Program-made: the position numbers and the translations under genes
NCBI RefSeq assembly: GCF_000969825.1
Contig: NZ_KQ033920.1
Span: 1,291,672 to 1,355,671, forward strand
DNA length: 64,000 nt
Origin: Parabacteroides gordonii MS-1 = DSM 23371
GTDB taxonomy: Bacteria; Bacteroidota; Bacteroidia; Bacteroidales; Tannerellaceae
Reading direction: 5' to 3'
In this document: piece after piece, positions 24,128 to 33,334 of the stretch
Position numbering within the stretch: position 1 is the first letter of the stretch
Layout: the number at the start of each line of letters is the position of its first letter
Notes under the pieces: generated by a model
What the model was told of the DNA's origin: nothing
The model's database searches: none
What the model saw: only the letters and a program-made list of their open reading frames with translations

Positions 24128-24751
24128 CTATTCACGATTCTTATCAACAATCTGATCATCTGTCATCTTAGGAGCGCGTATGCGATCGTCAGGTCGCTGG
24201 AAACCAAGTACAATTTGTATAGTCTTGTAGAAAACCATCCAATCTAATTTCAAGCTCCAATTACGTACATAGAACAAATCGAACTCTGCCATCTGTCGGC
24301 GGTTTTCCGATTCACCCTCATGTACAGCCTCCCAACCTGTGATTCCTGGGCGCATAGACTGACGTTCTATCTGTTCTTCCTCTGTCATTACTAACATTTC
24401 CTTGGCGAGAATTGGGCGAGGACCAATAAACGACATCTCTCCTTTCAGAATGTTCCAAATCTGAAAAAGTTCGTCTATATTGGTCTTACGTACAATCTTT
24501 CCCCATTTTTTCAAACGAACCTCATCTGGAAGTAATTCTCCATTCTCGTCACGCTCGTTAGTCATAGAGCGAAGTTTAAATAGAGTAAATAGTTTATTCT
24601 TGTAGCCCACACGCTCCTGCTTGAAAATTGGAGAAAACTCAGGTGAGACTATCTTTACAAAGATAATGCCACACATCAAAATCAACGATGCTGGGATGAA
24701 CAATACCAATGCCAATATCAAATCAAAAAGTCTTTTTATACATTTTCCCAT
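24128..24751 (-). CDS. Initiating sugar-1-phosphate transferase (PglC-like)
   Basis: 207 residues, a small monotopic phosphoglycosyltransferase. One N-terminal re-entrant helix (LFDLILALVLFIPASLILM), then KQERVGY, FKLRSM, IGPRPILAKEM and RPGITGWEAVHEGE, the standard family blocks. It transfers a sugar phosphate, commonly a 6-deoxy-N-acetylated sugar, from a UDP-sugar to undecaprenyl phosphate at the inner membrane and so starts the repeat unit. It overlaps the upstream DegT-like gene (TAATG). The larger transferase at 60861-62258 is a separate polyisoprenyl glycosylphosphotransferase. Confidence 0.9.
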   Translation of the reverse strand: MGKCIKRLFDLILALVLFIPASLILMCGIIFVKIVSPEFSPIFKQERVGYKNKLFTLFKLRSMTNERDENGELLPDEVRLKKWGKIVRKTNIDELFQIWNILKGEMSFIGPRPILAKEMLVMTEEEQIERQSMRPGITGWEAVHEGESENRRQMAEFDLFYVRNWSLKLDWMVFYKTIQIVLGFQRPDDRIRAPKMTDDQIVDKNRE

Positions 24752-25716
24752 TATTGTTTTATTACATTTACTAAATAGTCCATTTCTTTCTTGCCATAAC
24801 GTTGATCAATTGTTATTGGAATCATATATCGACTGATCCAATACTCAAAACTATCCTCTGGTTGCTCATCACAAATATAGCTCCACCAATGTCCTTGAAA
24901 ATGCTTTGCTGCAAAGAGATGATTGATAAGGTTGTCATCTTCCACCACTAATGGATAAACCATCGGGATGGTTTCCTCATCCATATACATTGTTGGATTA
25001 ATTCTGTTGATATCCCCAAGCAACTGATGGACATAGGCAAAATTTTCCTTACGCTTTTGGCGATTAAATTCATAATTCTCTGCACTCATCAACATTCGAG
25101 TTAATTTCGACATCTTCATGCAGTCCTCTGCGTCAATGCGATGTTCATTCAGACTACGAGCCTCATAGCCCTTGCCCTCACAACCATACTCAATGCGTTT
25201 CAGCAGGAAAACGGCTGTATCAGAACTGTAACATTGTGGATATTCTTCCACATATTTATGCGCATCCTTACCTACAACGTATGTTCCATCAGGAGCACCC
25301 ACAAACTTACGACACGAGTAAACCATTAAAGCACTCTCTACCGGACGACAGAAGAAAGCCTGTGCACAATCAATGATAACATGTTTGTAAGGCTTTGTCA
25401 ACTCTGCCATACGTCCACTTGACATGATACCATAGTAGTTTACAAGAAGAACTGCATCATCGTCCATCGCTTCAATATCCAGTGGATTCCAGTCCTGATC
25501 CTGATGGTAGAAGCATATTACCACACCTTTCTTCTCCAGTGTCTCTCGGATGGAGTCACACTGATAGACTGGAATCCAAATACGCTTACATCCCGTCACA
25601 CGAAACGCATGCCATATACCCATTCTCCCCGTGTTCAATCGGGCAATATCTGTTTCTTGATTATAGAACTCACGACCTTTCGGTAACTGGAGTTCAAGAA
25701 ATGAACCTACTTCCAT
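24751..25716 (-). CDS. Divergent DegT/DnrJ/EryC1-like aminotransferase
   Basis: 321 residues, shorter than typical sugar aminotransferases (~370-400). Fold type I PLP features can be seen: VIIDCAQAFF has the aspartate that contacts the PLP ring and the following glutamine; YSCRKFVGAPDGTYVVG has the lysine in the expected place for the Schiff base. The N-terminus and substrate loops are divergent. A sugar-nucleotide C4 aminotransferase acting on a 4-keto-6-deoxy sugar made by the large dehydratase at 44969 would fit, but another PLP role or loss of activity is possible. It overlaps the sugar transferase downstream by one base and follows the phosphatase-like gene by 6 bp. Confidence 0.65.
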   Translation of the reverse strand: MEVGSFLELQLPKGREFYNQETDIARLNTGRMGIWHAFRVTGCKRIWIPVYQCDSIRETLEKKGVVICFYHQDQDWNPLDIEAMDDDAVLLVNYYGIMSSGRMAELTKPYKHVIIDCAQAFFCRPVESALMVYSCRKFVGAPDGTYVVGKDAHKYVEEYPQCYSSDTAVFLLKRIEYGCEGKGYEARSLNEHRIDAEDCMKMSKLTRMLMSAENYEFNRQKRKENFAYVHQLLGDINRINPTMYMDEETIPMVYPLVVEDDNLINHLFAAKHFQGHWWSYICDEQPEDSFEYWISRYMIPITIDQRYGKKEMDYLVNVIKQ

Positions 25717-25722
25717 TTGTGT

Positions 25723-26652
25723 TTATTTTTCAAATATAAATTCCGCCACAAGGGCATCATGATCACTTAATCCTTCTGCATCTATCTTCTTGATTGAATT
25801 AAGTTTTAATCCTTTCAATCCTTGTCTGTACAATATATGGTCAATTCGATAAGGTACGGGACTATGAATTGTGGCACCATAACCTGAGCCTCCCTTCCAC
25901 CAAGCATTCTTGTAACCTGAAGTTCCAAGAATACGAAGTGCTGGCGACCCTGCCACATCGTTCATATCGCCCATGATGAAAGTTGGAGTATTGAAGTCCA
26001 CTCGATTTGCAATGAAACCACATTCTTCTTCCCTTAATCGAGAAGAAAAATCTACATTTTGCAGATACAACAAAAGACTCGAAAATCCATGAATCTGTTC
26101 TGCGCGTAGATTTTCTTTTCCGCCAGAATAGTTATTGCTGGAAAGGTGACAACCATAAAGTGCTATTTTCTGTCCCTCAATATCCACATAACACTCGATG
26201 ATAGACGACAGAGGGTCAATTTCTTTACCAATCCATTCACTCTTACTCAATGGATATTTGCTATAAAAATAATGGCTATCATTACATACCATATGCGTTG
26301 TGAATGGATATACAGGTTTCAGCAAAGTGTCAAGCGTGTCACAACATTGATAGAAATCTTCAGCAATAAACACCACATCAGCACTCTCTTGCCGAATTTT
26401 CTGGCTGATTTTATTGATGTTGTCCAATACCATAGGTGAAGAGCCATCAATATTCCAAGTCATAACTTTCAGAATGTCATTACCTTCTCTTTGAACAGAC
26501 AGATTAAACGCAACCACTTCATATCTACAGTTCAGCAACAAAACCACTATCACTAAGACTATAGACAACCACCACAAACGCTTGAAAAATAACAGAATTA
26601 TAGAAGCTATCAGCAACACAACCAATAGCCAGGGGATAAAAAGTTGGCACAT
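25723..26652 (-). CDS. Membrane-anchored endonuclease/exonuclease/phosphatase-fold protein
   Basis: 309 residues. Two N-terminal hydrophobic segments (IPWLLVVLLIASIILLFF and LSIVLVIVVLLLN) precede an EEP domain with the motifs MTWNID, FIAEDFY, GCHLSSNN, GDMNDVAGSPALR, YRIDHILY and SDHDALVAEF, including the metal-binding Asp/Asn and the catalytic His. Such extracytoplasmic EEP proteins are phosphodiesterases or phosphatases; in a capsule operon the target may be a phosphorylated glycan or lipid carrier product. It is separated from the DegT-like gene by 6 bp, so it belongs to the operon. Substrate is unknown. Confidence 0.8.
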   Translation of the reverse strand: MCQLFIPWLLVVLLIASIILLFFKRLWWLSIVLVIVVLLLNCRYEVVAFNLSVQREGNDILKVMTWNIDGSSPMVLDNINKISQKIRQESADVVFIAEDFYQCCDTLDTLLKPVYPFTTHMVCNDSHYFYSKYPLSKSEWIGKEIDPLSSIIECYVDIEGQKIALYGCHLSSNNYSGGKENLRAEQIHGFSSLLLYLQNVDFSSRLREEECGFIANRVDFNTPTFIMGDMNDVAGSPALRILGTSGYKNAWWKGGSGYGATIHSPVPYRIDHILYRQGLKGLKLNSIKKIDAEGLSDHDALVAEFIFEK

Positions 26653-26658
26653 ACTTTC

Positions 26659-26793
26659 TTATTTAAGCAAAACTCTTCGATGCAGGAACGAGCTAAACAC
26701 AATCATGTTCCAAATCGAAGTGCCAACACATTCCGTTTTTATCGTTCTGTATTTATTGAATAGTTTGAATATTATTCCCTGTGTGCTTGTCAC
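26659..26793 (-). other. Gap with a short open frame, possible remnant
   Basis: The 140-bp gap between the GT4 gene and the EEP gene holds a 44-codon frame starting with a GTG that overlaps the GT4 stop and ending in TAA at 26659. It begins TSTQGIIFKLFNKYRTIKTE and has no recognisable domain. It could be the decayed start of a lost gene or a small real gene; no Shine-Dalgarno-like sequence stands out. Confidence 0.25.
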
Positions 26794-27929
26794 TATTGTT
26801 TTACTCCACGTAAATAAATACTCTTTAATTCTTCCGTAACAGCCTCAAGTGAGAACGCCTTCACAATATTCTTATTCTTCTTTCCCATTGCTTCTCGCTT
26901 TTGACCATCATCCATCAGAGAGGAAAGTTTCTGGCTGAGAGAGTCAACATCTGTGGGCATAAACAAATATCCATTATCCCCTTCCTTAATGATATCTACA
27001 TTTCCGCGAATTTCCGAACAGATTATAGGTAACCCACAAGCCATGGCCTCCAACGCGCTCACTGGCATACCCTCATGAAATGAAGGGAAGACAAAGATAT
27101 CGGCAGCATTCAGAATATCAGGAATGTCCAAACGATAACCAGCTAACACCACATTGTTCTTCAACCCAAGGTTGGCGGCTTCTGAAAGTAAATGGTCTTT
27201 GTTGGGTCCAATACCACAAACCACATACTTGAAATCCTTACGACCAATTTTTGCCAAAGCACGGATCACTGTTATATGATTTTTATTGTCATCCAATTCA
27301 CCAATAGAAACCACAAACTTATCGTTCTTCCTCAAACAAAGCTCTTTGCGCACCTCTTCTTGCGAGCGTACAGGACTCTGCATACGCACCACATTCAGAC
27401 CGATGCCATGAACGTAGGTGGCAGTACGCTTGTTCCAGCGTTCCAGATTGTTTACTTCCTCCATATTCATGCCTAAGTTCATGTCCATGCCCGAACATAT
27501 CCATCGTTCCAAAGGTTTATAAACCAACTGACTTTTCAAACTGCTACCTTTCCAGAAAGACATTCCATGAGGGGTATAAAAGAACCGGCTCTTGCCTTTG
27601 ACACTATGTGCAAACTTCAGTAACAAGCCTCCTGTTTCTGTGTGTGTATGTACAATGTCATACTGCTCTCGTTTAAGAAGTTCTTTTAGTTGTGGCAAGC
27701 ACTTCAGACTTCCAGTCAAACTATGGCGAGCAAAAGGGATAGAGTGTGTCTTTATACCATTAGCAACACACCATCCTTCATACTTTTGATTATGAATCTC
27801 TGGGCCTTCTCCATTTTCGAAGTTTGCACACAATTCCACATCATAACCTAATGCCAATAATGCATCTATATTTGCTTTATTAAAACGCCTATGAACAGAC
27901 CCCATAGGCGCTAACATCAAAGCCTTCAT
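26793..27929 (-). CDS. GT4-family glycosyltransferase
   Basis: 378 residues, GT-B fold. The N-terminal half starts MKALMLAPMGSVHRRFNKAN; the C-terminal half has VVSIGELDDNKNH, the nucleotide-binding NNVVLAGYRLDIPDIL, and the E-x7-E motif region FPSFHEGMPVSALEAMACGL. Family 4 enzymes are retaining and transfer a sugar from a nucleotide sugar to the growing lipid-linked repeat unit on the cytoplasmic side. Linkage and donor cannot be predicted. It begins 4 bp after the ATP-grasp stop. Confidence 0.92.
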   Translation of the reverse strand: MKALMLAPMGSVHRRFNKANIDALLALGYDVELCANFENGEGPEIHNQKYEGWCVANGIKTHSIPFARHSLTGSLKCLPQLKELLKREQYDIVHTHTETGGLLLKFAHSVKGKSRFFYTPHGMSFWKGSSLKSQLVYKPLERWICSGMDMNLGMNMEEVNNLERWNKRTATYVHGIGLNVVRMQSPVRSQEEVRKELCLRKNDKFVVSIGELDDNKNHITVIRALAKIGRKDFKYVVCGIGPNKDHLLSEAANLGLKNNVVLAGYRLDIPDILNAADIFVFPSFHEGMPVSALEAMACGLPIICSEIRGNVDIIKEGDNGYLFMPTDVDSLSQKLSSLMDDGQKREAMGKKNKNIVKAFSLEAVTEELKSIYLRGVKQ

Positions 27930-27933
27930 CTTA

Positions 27934-29079
27934 TTATTTGAAATTCTCCCAATTCTTAATCACCTCATCCCAAGGACCACGGTCTTCCTTATCATAGATG
28001 TACACACACTTGGCGTCTTTAAAGTCACGAAGCCACTCTGCGATAGAGCACATTCCACCTTCCACACGTTTTCCGTAGTCAATCACCTCACTCATTGAGG
28101 TAAATGGATCAAACTCTTTACGGTCTGCAGAATCGATATATCCATTCTCCATTCCCTTAATCCATAGGTAAGGTAATGGCATACCAGCGAACTTGCAGGT
28201 CGGATTCCAAGCAGAAGCACGGAAGTTTATTTCCATGAAGTAGTAGGTACCGTCTTTGTCAATCAAGAATTCCACTTCAAATACACCTTCAAAACCTATT
28301 TCCTCGAACATTGCCTGAAGTTTCTTTTCCATCTCCTTGTCCTCAAACATCTTCACATCATGATAAGGACTATAATACCCTTGGATGAGATACTTCCACT
28401 TCATTTCTGTGATAATCTGCATCTCCTTCCCTTTATTGATGGCGTAACCCTCCAAAGCCATTTCATTCTGCTTATCCACAAAATGCTGAATCATTATTAA
28501 AGGGCTTTCAATCTTAATGATAGCCTCTTTCAGTTCTTTCTCATCTTGACAGATATAGACATCACCCTTCCATGAACCAGAGTTAGGTGAAATGTCTTTG
28601 GTGATAATAGGATACCACAGATTTTCTGGAAACTCATCCTCCTTGCTGATGACATAGGAATCCAACACATCGAAGCCATGCTTCTTTGCAAGTTGCTGAA
28701 TATTATATTTGTCCATAAATTCGTTTATACGACCAGCACGACCAGCGTTGTAGGTGATGAACTTGTCTTTCCATTCATCATAATGAAGGTCGAAATAACC
28801 TACCGATTTATCATCCGAAAAGACAATGTATGGTTTCTTGCCCGTTTCTGCTGCCAGATGACCATATTTCTCCATCAGAAGTTTAAAACCATCCTCAACA
28901 GTATCCACACGATACAGTTTTGAGATGTACTTACTCTTCGTTGCCACCTCGTAACGACGCATCACGGAGATATATACTGGATTCACGCCATTCTCACCCA
29001 GTGCGCGAATCATATTCAATGGGTTGTAATGCTCCAGTGCAAATACAATACACAAGTGGCCGTTGTATTGATTATTCAT
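27934..29079 (-). CDS. ATP-grasp enzyme (carbamoyl-phosphate-synthase-like)
   Basis: 381 residues. An N-terminal preATP-grasp-like section (HLCIVFALEHYNPLNMIRAL) is followed by the ATP-grasp lobes: YPIITKDISPNSGSW, PLIMIQHFVDKQNEMALEGY and the metal-binding FEVEFLIDKDGTYYFMEINF followed by RASAW. These enzymes join a carboxylate to an amine or thiol through an acyl phosphate. In capsule loci such genes may amidate uronic acids or attach amino or hydroxy acids to amino sugars; that is inference. Spacing is tight on both sides (4 and 8 bp). Confidence 0.82.
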   Translation of the reverse strand: MNNQYNGHLCIVFALEHYNPLNMIRALGENGVNPVYISVMRRYEVATKSKYISKLYRVDTVEDGFKLLMEKYGHLAAETGKKPYIVFSDDKSVGYFDLHYDEWKDKFITYNAGRAGRINEFMDKYNIQQLAKKHGFDVLDSYVISKEDEFPENLWYPIITKDISPNSGSWKGDVYICQDEKELKEAIIKIESPLIMIQHFVDKQNEMALEGYAINKGKEMQIITEMKWKYLIQGYYSPYHDVKMFEDKEMEKKLQAMFEEIGFEGVFEVEFLIDKDGTYYFMEINFRASAWNPTCKFAGMPLPYLWIKGMENGYIDSADRKEFDPFTSMSEVIDYGKRVEGGMCSIAEWLRDFKDAKCVYIYDKEDRGPWDEVIKNWENFK

Positions 29080-29087
29080 ATATTTGA

Positions 29088-30143
29088 TTATTTTTTATGC
29101 GTTCTTAAATATTCTATTAGTTTGAGCATTGAAAACAGTAAAAAAGTATGTTTGTGTTTGGCTAAAAGAAAAAAAACCTTCCACGCAAATGGCATCAAAG
29201 ATGTATCTAATTTAGAGAGTGCGACTTCATAACGCTTACATTGAAGCATTTCCTTGATGAGCCTAGATCCTTCTATTAAACTATCATTAGAATGAGTTTG
29301 ATTAATACCAGCCCCAAGAATACTAAGAGCTATTCTATTCTCAAGAGCTTTAGTATATTCTTCTCCCTTATTGTGCTTTACAATATATTCCTCCATATAG
29401 TCATACATTCTTTGCCACCTTTCAAACAAATGGGGATTGTACTTGGTAGTAAGCGACCCCTCGTTTATGCGAAGGTAATGGTAAAACGGTCTATCTATAT
29501 AAACGAATCTATTGCAGTTTTCATAAAGTAGTATCTGATACCAACAATCTTCTGTACCAATAATCTTTGTATCAACAAAACGAATGTCCTTGAACTTCGA
29601 GGTTTTAAACAATTGCATACAAGCAGATACTATAAGATCACCGTCTTGAGGTCGAACCAATTCCTTACCTATCAATCCAAACAGTCTTCGGTGAATGTAT
29701 GCTTTAATTTCGGGTTCATCCCATACAATTTTATCTTGATTAAACACATGATTGATAATGCTATGGTTTCCAAACTCCTTGGTATATGAAAACATCAAAC
29801 AATCTGCATCCGAGACAACTATTTCATCATAACAGACTTTACAAGTTTCTTCATCCAGCCAGTCGTCACTATCCACAAACATATAATATTCTCCTATTAT
29901 ATGCTTCAACCCTTCGTTTCTTGCGCTTGACAGTCCTCCGTTCACTTTGTGAACAACGCGGATTCGACTATCCATTCTTGCATAATCGTCACAAATTGCA
30001 GGACATCCGTCAGGACTCCCATCATCAACAAGAATAATCTCAATATCGTGAAATGTTTGATTTATTAGAGATTTGACACATCTGTCTAAATATTTTTCAA
30101 CATTATAAACAGGGACAATGATACTAATTAGGGGATTATCCAT
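29088..30143 (-). CDS. GT2-family glycosyltransferase
   Basis: 351 residues, GT-A fold. The nucleotide-binding start ISIIVPVYNVEKYLDRCVKS is followed by EIILVDDGSPDG and the DxD-type VDSDDWLDEET. The C-terminal region is long and helical, ending in basic residues that may contact the membrane (KHTFLLFSMLKLIEYLRTHK). An inverting transferase extending the repeat unit is expected. It starts one base after the stop of the FrhB-like gene. Confidence 0.92.
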   Translation of the reverse strand: MDNPLISIIVPVYNVEKYLDRCVKSLINQTFHDIEIILVDDGSPDGCPAICDDYARMDSRIRVVHKVNGGLSSARNEGLKHIIGEYYMFVDSDDWLDEETCKVCYDEIVVSDADCLMFSYTKEFGNHSIINHVFNQDKIVWDEPEIKAYIHRRLFGLIGKELVRPQDGDLIVSACMQLFKTSKFKDIRFVDTKIIGTEDCWYQILLYENCNRFVYIDRPFYHYLRINEGSLTTKYNPHLFERWQRMYDYMEEYIVKHNKGEEYTKALENRIALSILGAGINQTHSNDSLIEGSRLIKEMLQCKRYEVALSKLDTSLMPFAWKVFFLLAKHKHTFLLFSMLKLIEYLRTHKK

Positions 30144-30144
30144 A

Positions 30145-31275
30145 TCATATCTTACTAAGAATACACTGTACTATAGGTAAAAAAGGTGCCTTGATTCGTC
30201 TTTTCCACAGACATCGCTTCAAAGCACTTTGAATGCCAACCTTTCCATATACAGAATGAAATTTTTCTGCATTCGGAGCAATTGACGGCCTACTCAGATT
30301 ATGATTTCCATCAATAGCTTCCTCTAAAGAACGCTCAACTGCCTCATACTTGTCTGCACAAGCGTCCACCAACAACTGTCCCTTGACATTATTAACAAAC
30401 ACCACAGACACATGACCATGAGGATTATGATTGAATGGTTCTTTCTTGCCAAGCCCCCAAAAGTCGCCAATTGTCAAATCACCAACACGTTTAGGTGAAG
30501 AATACCGACAAGTGAAGCAGGAATCGCGAAAACAGAGATTGTCATTGAAAGCCATGTAGTACAAATCCTTACATTCATTTTTATGGTAGACGCTACTACC
30601 TGACGATTTTATCGTCAGGTAGTAGCCTTTCGCTTCGCGAAAGGCTACTACAGAGACATCTTCTCGCTTAATACCTAACGACTCTATATACTCAAATAGG
30701 ACTTGTTGCGATGGTACACCATGACAAATTAAATCTATGGTGTACAAATTATCATCAATTTTCCCTATATAGTTTTTTAAACCAGCTACCTGACAAGGAA
30801 GTCCAATAAAAAGCACAGATTTTTCTTCCTTCAAATCTTTCTTAATCGACTTGAATGTCTCGTTAATATGACTATGTACATATTTGCTTCCTTTCAACTT
30901 ATAAGCATCCGCTTTATGGTCAATCCGAATATGTTCTATCACACCATAAGGAAGCGAGGCACACCCATATACAATTCCACTATTTTCCAACATATAGTTG
31001 GTAAAGCATGCTGCCGCTCCACCTGATGTACTACTATGATGCTCTTCATCGTCTTTCATCCAAAATGCCAAGGTCTTAGTTGGCTTCGATAATTCAATGG
31101 GGTTGTTTACTGGACAAATCTTAACACATTTGTTACATTCTATACACTTATCAGTTACCACAGGAAACAAATGCCCTACTTTTTCTGGTAACATTTGAAT
31201 TGCGCCAACAGGACAAGCATTAGCACAAGCAAAACAGCCTGAACATTCGTCTAAGTCGCATACTTTATCTATCAT
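30145..31275 (-). CDS. FrhB-like iron-sulfur protein (coenzyme F420 hydrogenase beta-subunit family), copy B
   Basis: 376 residues. Two N-terminal ferredoxin-type 4Fe-4S motifs (CSGCFACANACP and CIECNKCVKICP) precede FrhB N- and C-terminal domains; GLPCQVAGLKNYI and IDLICHGVPS are typical, and CFTCRYSSPKRVGDLTIGDF carries further cysteines. Bacteroidales do not make F420, so the flavin/Fe-S module must use another electron donor. These proteins pair with pyruvyl-transferase-like genes in capsule loci; here the pyruvyl transferase gene lies immediately upstream with an ATGA overlap. A reductive step in glycan modification is a guess. Two overlapping long hairpins lie inside the coding region (30592-30651). 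Confidence 0.82.
   Translation of the reverse strand: MIDKVCDLDECSGCFACANACPVGAIQMLPEKVGHLFPVVTDKCIECNKCVKICPVNNPIELSKPTKTLAFWMKDDEEHHSSTSGGAAACFTNYMLENSGIVYGCASLPYGVIEHIRIDHKADAYKLKGSKYVHSHINETFKSIKKDLKEEKSVLFIGLPCQVAGLKNYIGKIDDNLYTIDLICHGVPSQQVLFEYIESLGIKREDVSVVAFREAKGYYLTIKSSGSSVYHKNECKDLYYMAFNDNLCFRDSCFTCRYSSPKRVGDLTIGDFWGLGKKEPFNHNPHGHVSVVFVNNVKGQLLVDACADKYEAVERSLEEAIDGNHNLSRPSIAPNAEKFHSVYGKVGIQSALKRCLWKRRIKAPFLPIVQCILSKI
30592..30651. other. Two mutually exclusive long hairpins within a coding region
   Basis: Hairpin 1: 30592-30607 pairs perfectly with 30611-30626 (16 bp, 3-base loop). Hairpin 2: 30619-30632 pairs perfectly with 30638-30651 (14 bp, 5-base loop). The middle stretch 30619-30626 (GTAGTAGC) takes part in both, so only one can form fully. 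The translated residues align with the paralogous copy A without an insertion. Confidence 0.75.
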
Positions 31276-32381
31276 ACCTCTAAACTTTTCCTTAAAAACT
31301 CTATACTGGCCTTACGTGCAATGTTTATTCGCTTGTTTACGCTCTCAAAATCAGCAGAATAGGCTTGTTTACATTTCTCATTTACTGTAGTATACGTTAT
31401 CTCTCGTACTTCAAGACCTGTTCTCTTCAATAATGTACTTATACGTGCATCGCTCATACCATCAATAGCAAAGAATGGTACATTTAGTAATATAGAGAAA
31501 ACAGTACCATGGAATGATGAAACTACAACGAGTTTAGCATCACGTATCAAAGTCAAAAAATCAAGAGGTCCAGCATCATACCTTTTAATAAATGGGTTAA
31601 ACACGTCATACTGATTTGAAAAGTTAGAAGTCACTACTGGCAAACCCGTAATCTTGGATATTTTCTTTACAATAGCCATTCGTTTTGGATCAGCAAACAA
31701 TGTGTAGAAGAATATGTAATCCCCTTTCACTATTCGCTTCTCATCCTTTACCAGACTCAACCATTCTTCTTTTTTCAAAAGCAAAGTTGGATCAAGAACA
31801 ATTTGAGGTTCCATCCCTATCAGTTGCTTTACATTATCGGCAGTTCCTTGTTCTCGTACGCTTATGGCATCAAAATCTTTCAAAGCGTCTGAAATACGAT
31901 GCTTTGCTTCTGCGTCTCCCTTTGATGCTAACTGCCCAAAACTTGGAGCATATGATATTTTACGGCCCTCGTGCACAAAGGTAAGATAGTAAGACCAGTC
32001 GAAGTCTGCTGGAACAGGATTCCATATTTGGTCACTACCTGCTATATATAAGTCATAATCCAAATCAGCATTCTTCAAATCCTTCTCAGAAGCATATTCC
32101 TTTGTAACAATAAGTTTATTGTTAATAAACTCTTCAAACTTATCATACGCTTTTTTTAGCGGAAAATAATATAAAAGATGTGATAGGTTCTTGAATACAT
32201 ATTTTAAGCCCTTACGTTTTGTAAAAACCGTATATAGGTCTTTTTGCCGTTCTGTACGAAGGTTTATTATTTCATTTTCATAACCTAATTTTAATATGGC
32301 TTGCTGCAACGCGTATGCTTGAAGATTAGAACCATAATTATGAGCGGCATGGAAAGTTATTGTTGCTGTTTTTTTTGCCAT
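31272..32381 (-). CDS. Polysaccharide pyruvyl transferase-family protein, copy B
   Basis: 369 residues. N-terminal ITFHAAHNYGSNLQAYALQQ is the family start; later YIAGSDQIWNP, YAPSFG, VVLDPTLLL-like DPTLLLKKEEW, and VVSSFHGTVFSILLNVPFFA, the block containing the catalytic-region serine/histidine. CsaB-like members transfer pyruvate from phosphoenolpyruvate to a sugar as a ketal. Overlaps the FrhB-like gene downstream (ATGA at 31272-31275), and follows the GT2 gene by one base. Many relatives are uncharacterised and may use other donors. Confidence 0.85.
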   Translation of the reverse strand: MAKKTATITFHAAHNYGSNLQAYALQQAILKLGYENEIINLRTERQKDLYTVFTKRKGLKYVFKNLSHLLYYFPLKKAYDKFEEFINNKLIVTKEYASEKDLKNADLDYDLYIAGSDQIWNPVPADFDWSYYLTFVHEGRKISYAPSFGQLASKGDAEAKHRISDALKDFDAISVREQGTADNVKQLIGMEPQIVLDPTLLLKKEEWLSLVKDEKRIVKGDYIFFYTLFADPKRMAIVKKISKITGLPVVTSNFSNQYDVFNPFIKRYDAGPLDFLTLIRDAKLVVVSSFHGTVFSILLNVPFFAIDGMSDARISTLLKRTGLEVREITYTTVNEKCKQAYSADFESVNKRINIARKASIEFLRKSLEV

Positions 32382-32382
32382 A

Positions 32383-33330
32383 CTAACTACGTTCTCCCTT
32401 GATTTTTAGTAATCCATTATAAACAAATCTCAAAATCATCTTTATTTTCCCCTTTATATAATAAGGGAATGCGATTTTTTTCATTTTAAAAATGCTATAA
32501 CCATTGTTTTCCAACACTTTTGTAGACTCTTCTATTCCTGGTTTATTCCCCCCTTTTACAAATAGTTTATAATACAATTCATACAAGGTGTTCTTATCAC
32601 TAATGCTAACAGATTCTTTTATTATGCCAAAATGCTTAACTGCCAGTTTTCTGCGATCTATGTCAAACACATCAGAAATAGTATTTGTCTGTTGGCCTCT
32701 GTGAATACGTGTCACGACAAGTAAATCTCTTTGGCATACAATAGTATATTTATTATACATAAGTATACGAAGCCACATATCTAAATCTTGAAGATATCTC
32801 ATTGACTCATCAAATGTTCCAACTTTCTCAAAAATATGTCTTGGAATCAAAAAGCCAAGACCATTAAGGGCATAGTCATGTATAAAAGCATTAAAGACCT
32901 CTATATTATTCAATCGTCCCTCCAATGTCTTAACATGATGAGGTATCGGTTTTCTATTCTCATCTACAAGAGAACCTGAGCACAAGATAATGTCATTTTC
33001 ATCTTGTATCAACGCAACTTGCTTTTCTATCTTGGTCGGTTCATACAAATCATCGTGAGAAAGCCAAGAGAAATACTCACCCTTCATTTCCTTGATACCT
33101 GTATTCAGAGCTGAAGATACGCCCCCATTTTTTTGATAGATATATCGAATCTTGTCACCATAAGACAATACCACACGCTCTGTGGCTCCATCGTCTGGAG
33201 ATCCATCATTTACTACAACAATCTCAATATTCTTATATGTTTGAGCTAAGGTACTATCAATTGCCTCGGCCAAATATTTCGCCCCCTTATAGACCGGGAT
33301 TACTATTGAAACCAATGGATTCTTATTCAT
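32383..33330 (-). CDS. GT2-family glycosyltransferase
   Basis: 315 residues. Standard GT2 features: VSIVIPVYKGAKYLAEAIDS, IEIVVVNDGSPDDG, KNGGVSSALNTGI and the DxD-like LSHDDLYEPTK. The acceptor-side motif YLQDLDMWLRI is also present. It is likely to add one sugar of the repeat unit at the cytoplasmic face. It follows the GT4 gene upstream by 4 bp and precedes the pyruvyl transferase by one base. Confidence 0.92.
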   Translation of the reverse strand: MNKNPLVSIVIPVYKGAKYLAEAIDSTLAQTYKNIEIVVVNDGSPDDGATERVVLSYGDKIRYIYQKNGGVSSALNTGIKEMKGEYFSWLSHDDLYEPTKIEKQVALIQDENDIILCSGSLVDENRKPIPHHVKTLEGRLNNIEVFNAFIHDYALNGLGFLIPRHIFEKVGTFDESMRYLQDLDMWLRILMYNKYTIVCQRDLLVVTRIHRGQQTNTISDVFDIDRRKLAVKHFGIIKESVSISDKNTLYELYYKLFVKGGNKPGIEESTKVLENNGYSIFKMKKIAFPYYIKGKIKMILRFVYNGLLKIKGERS

Positions 33331-33334
33331 ATTG

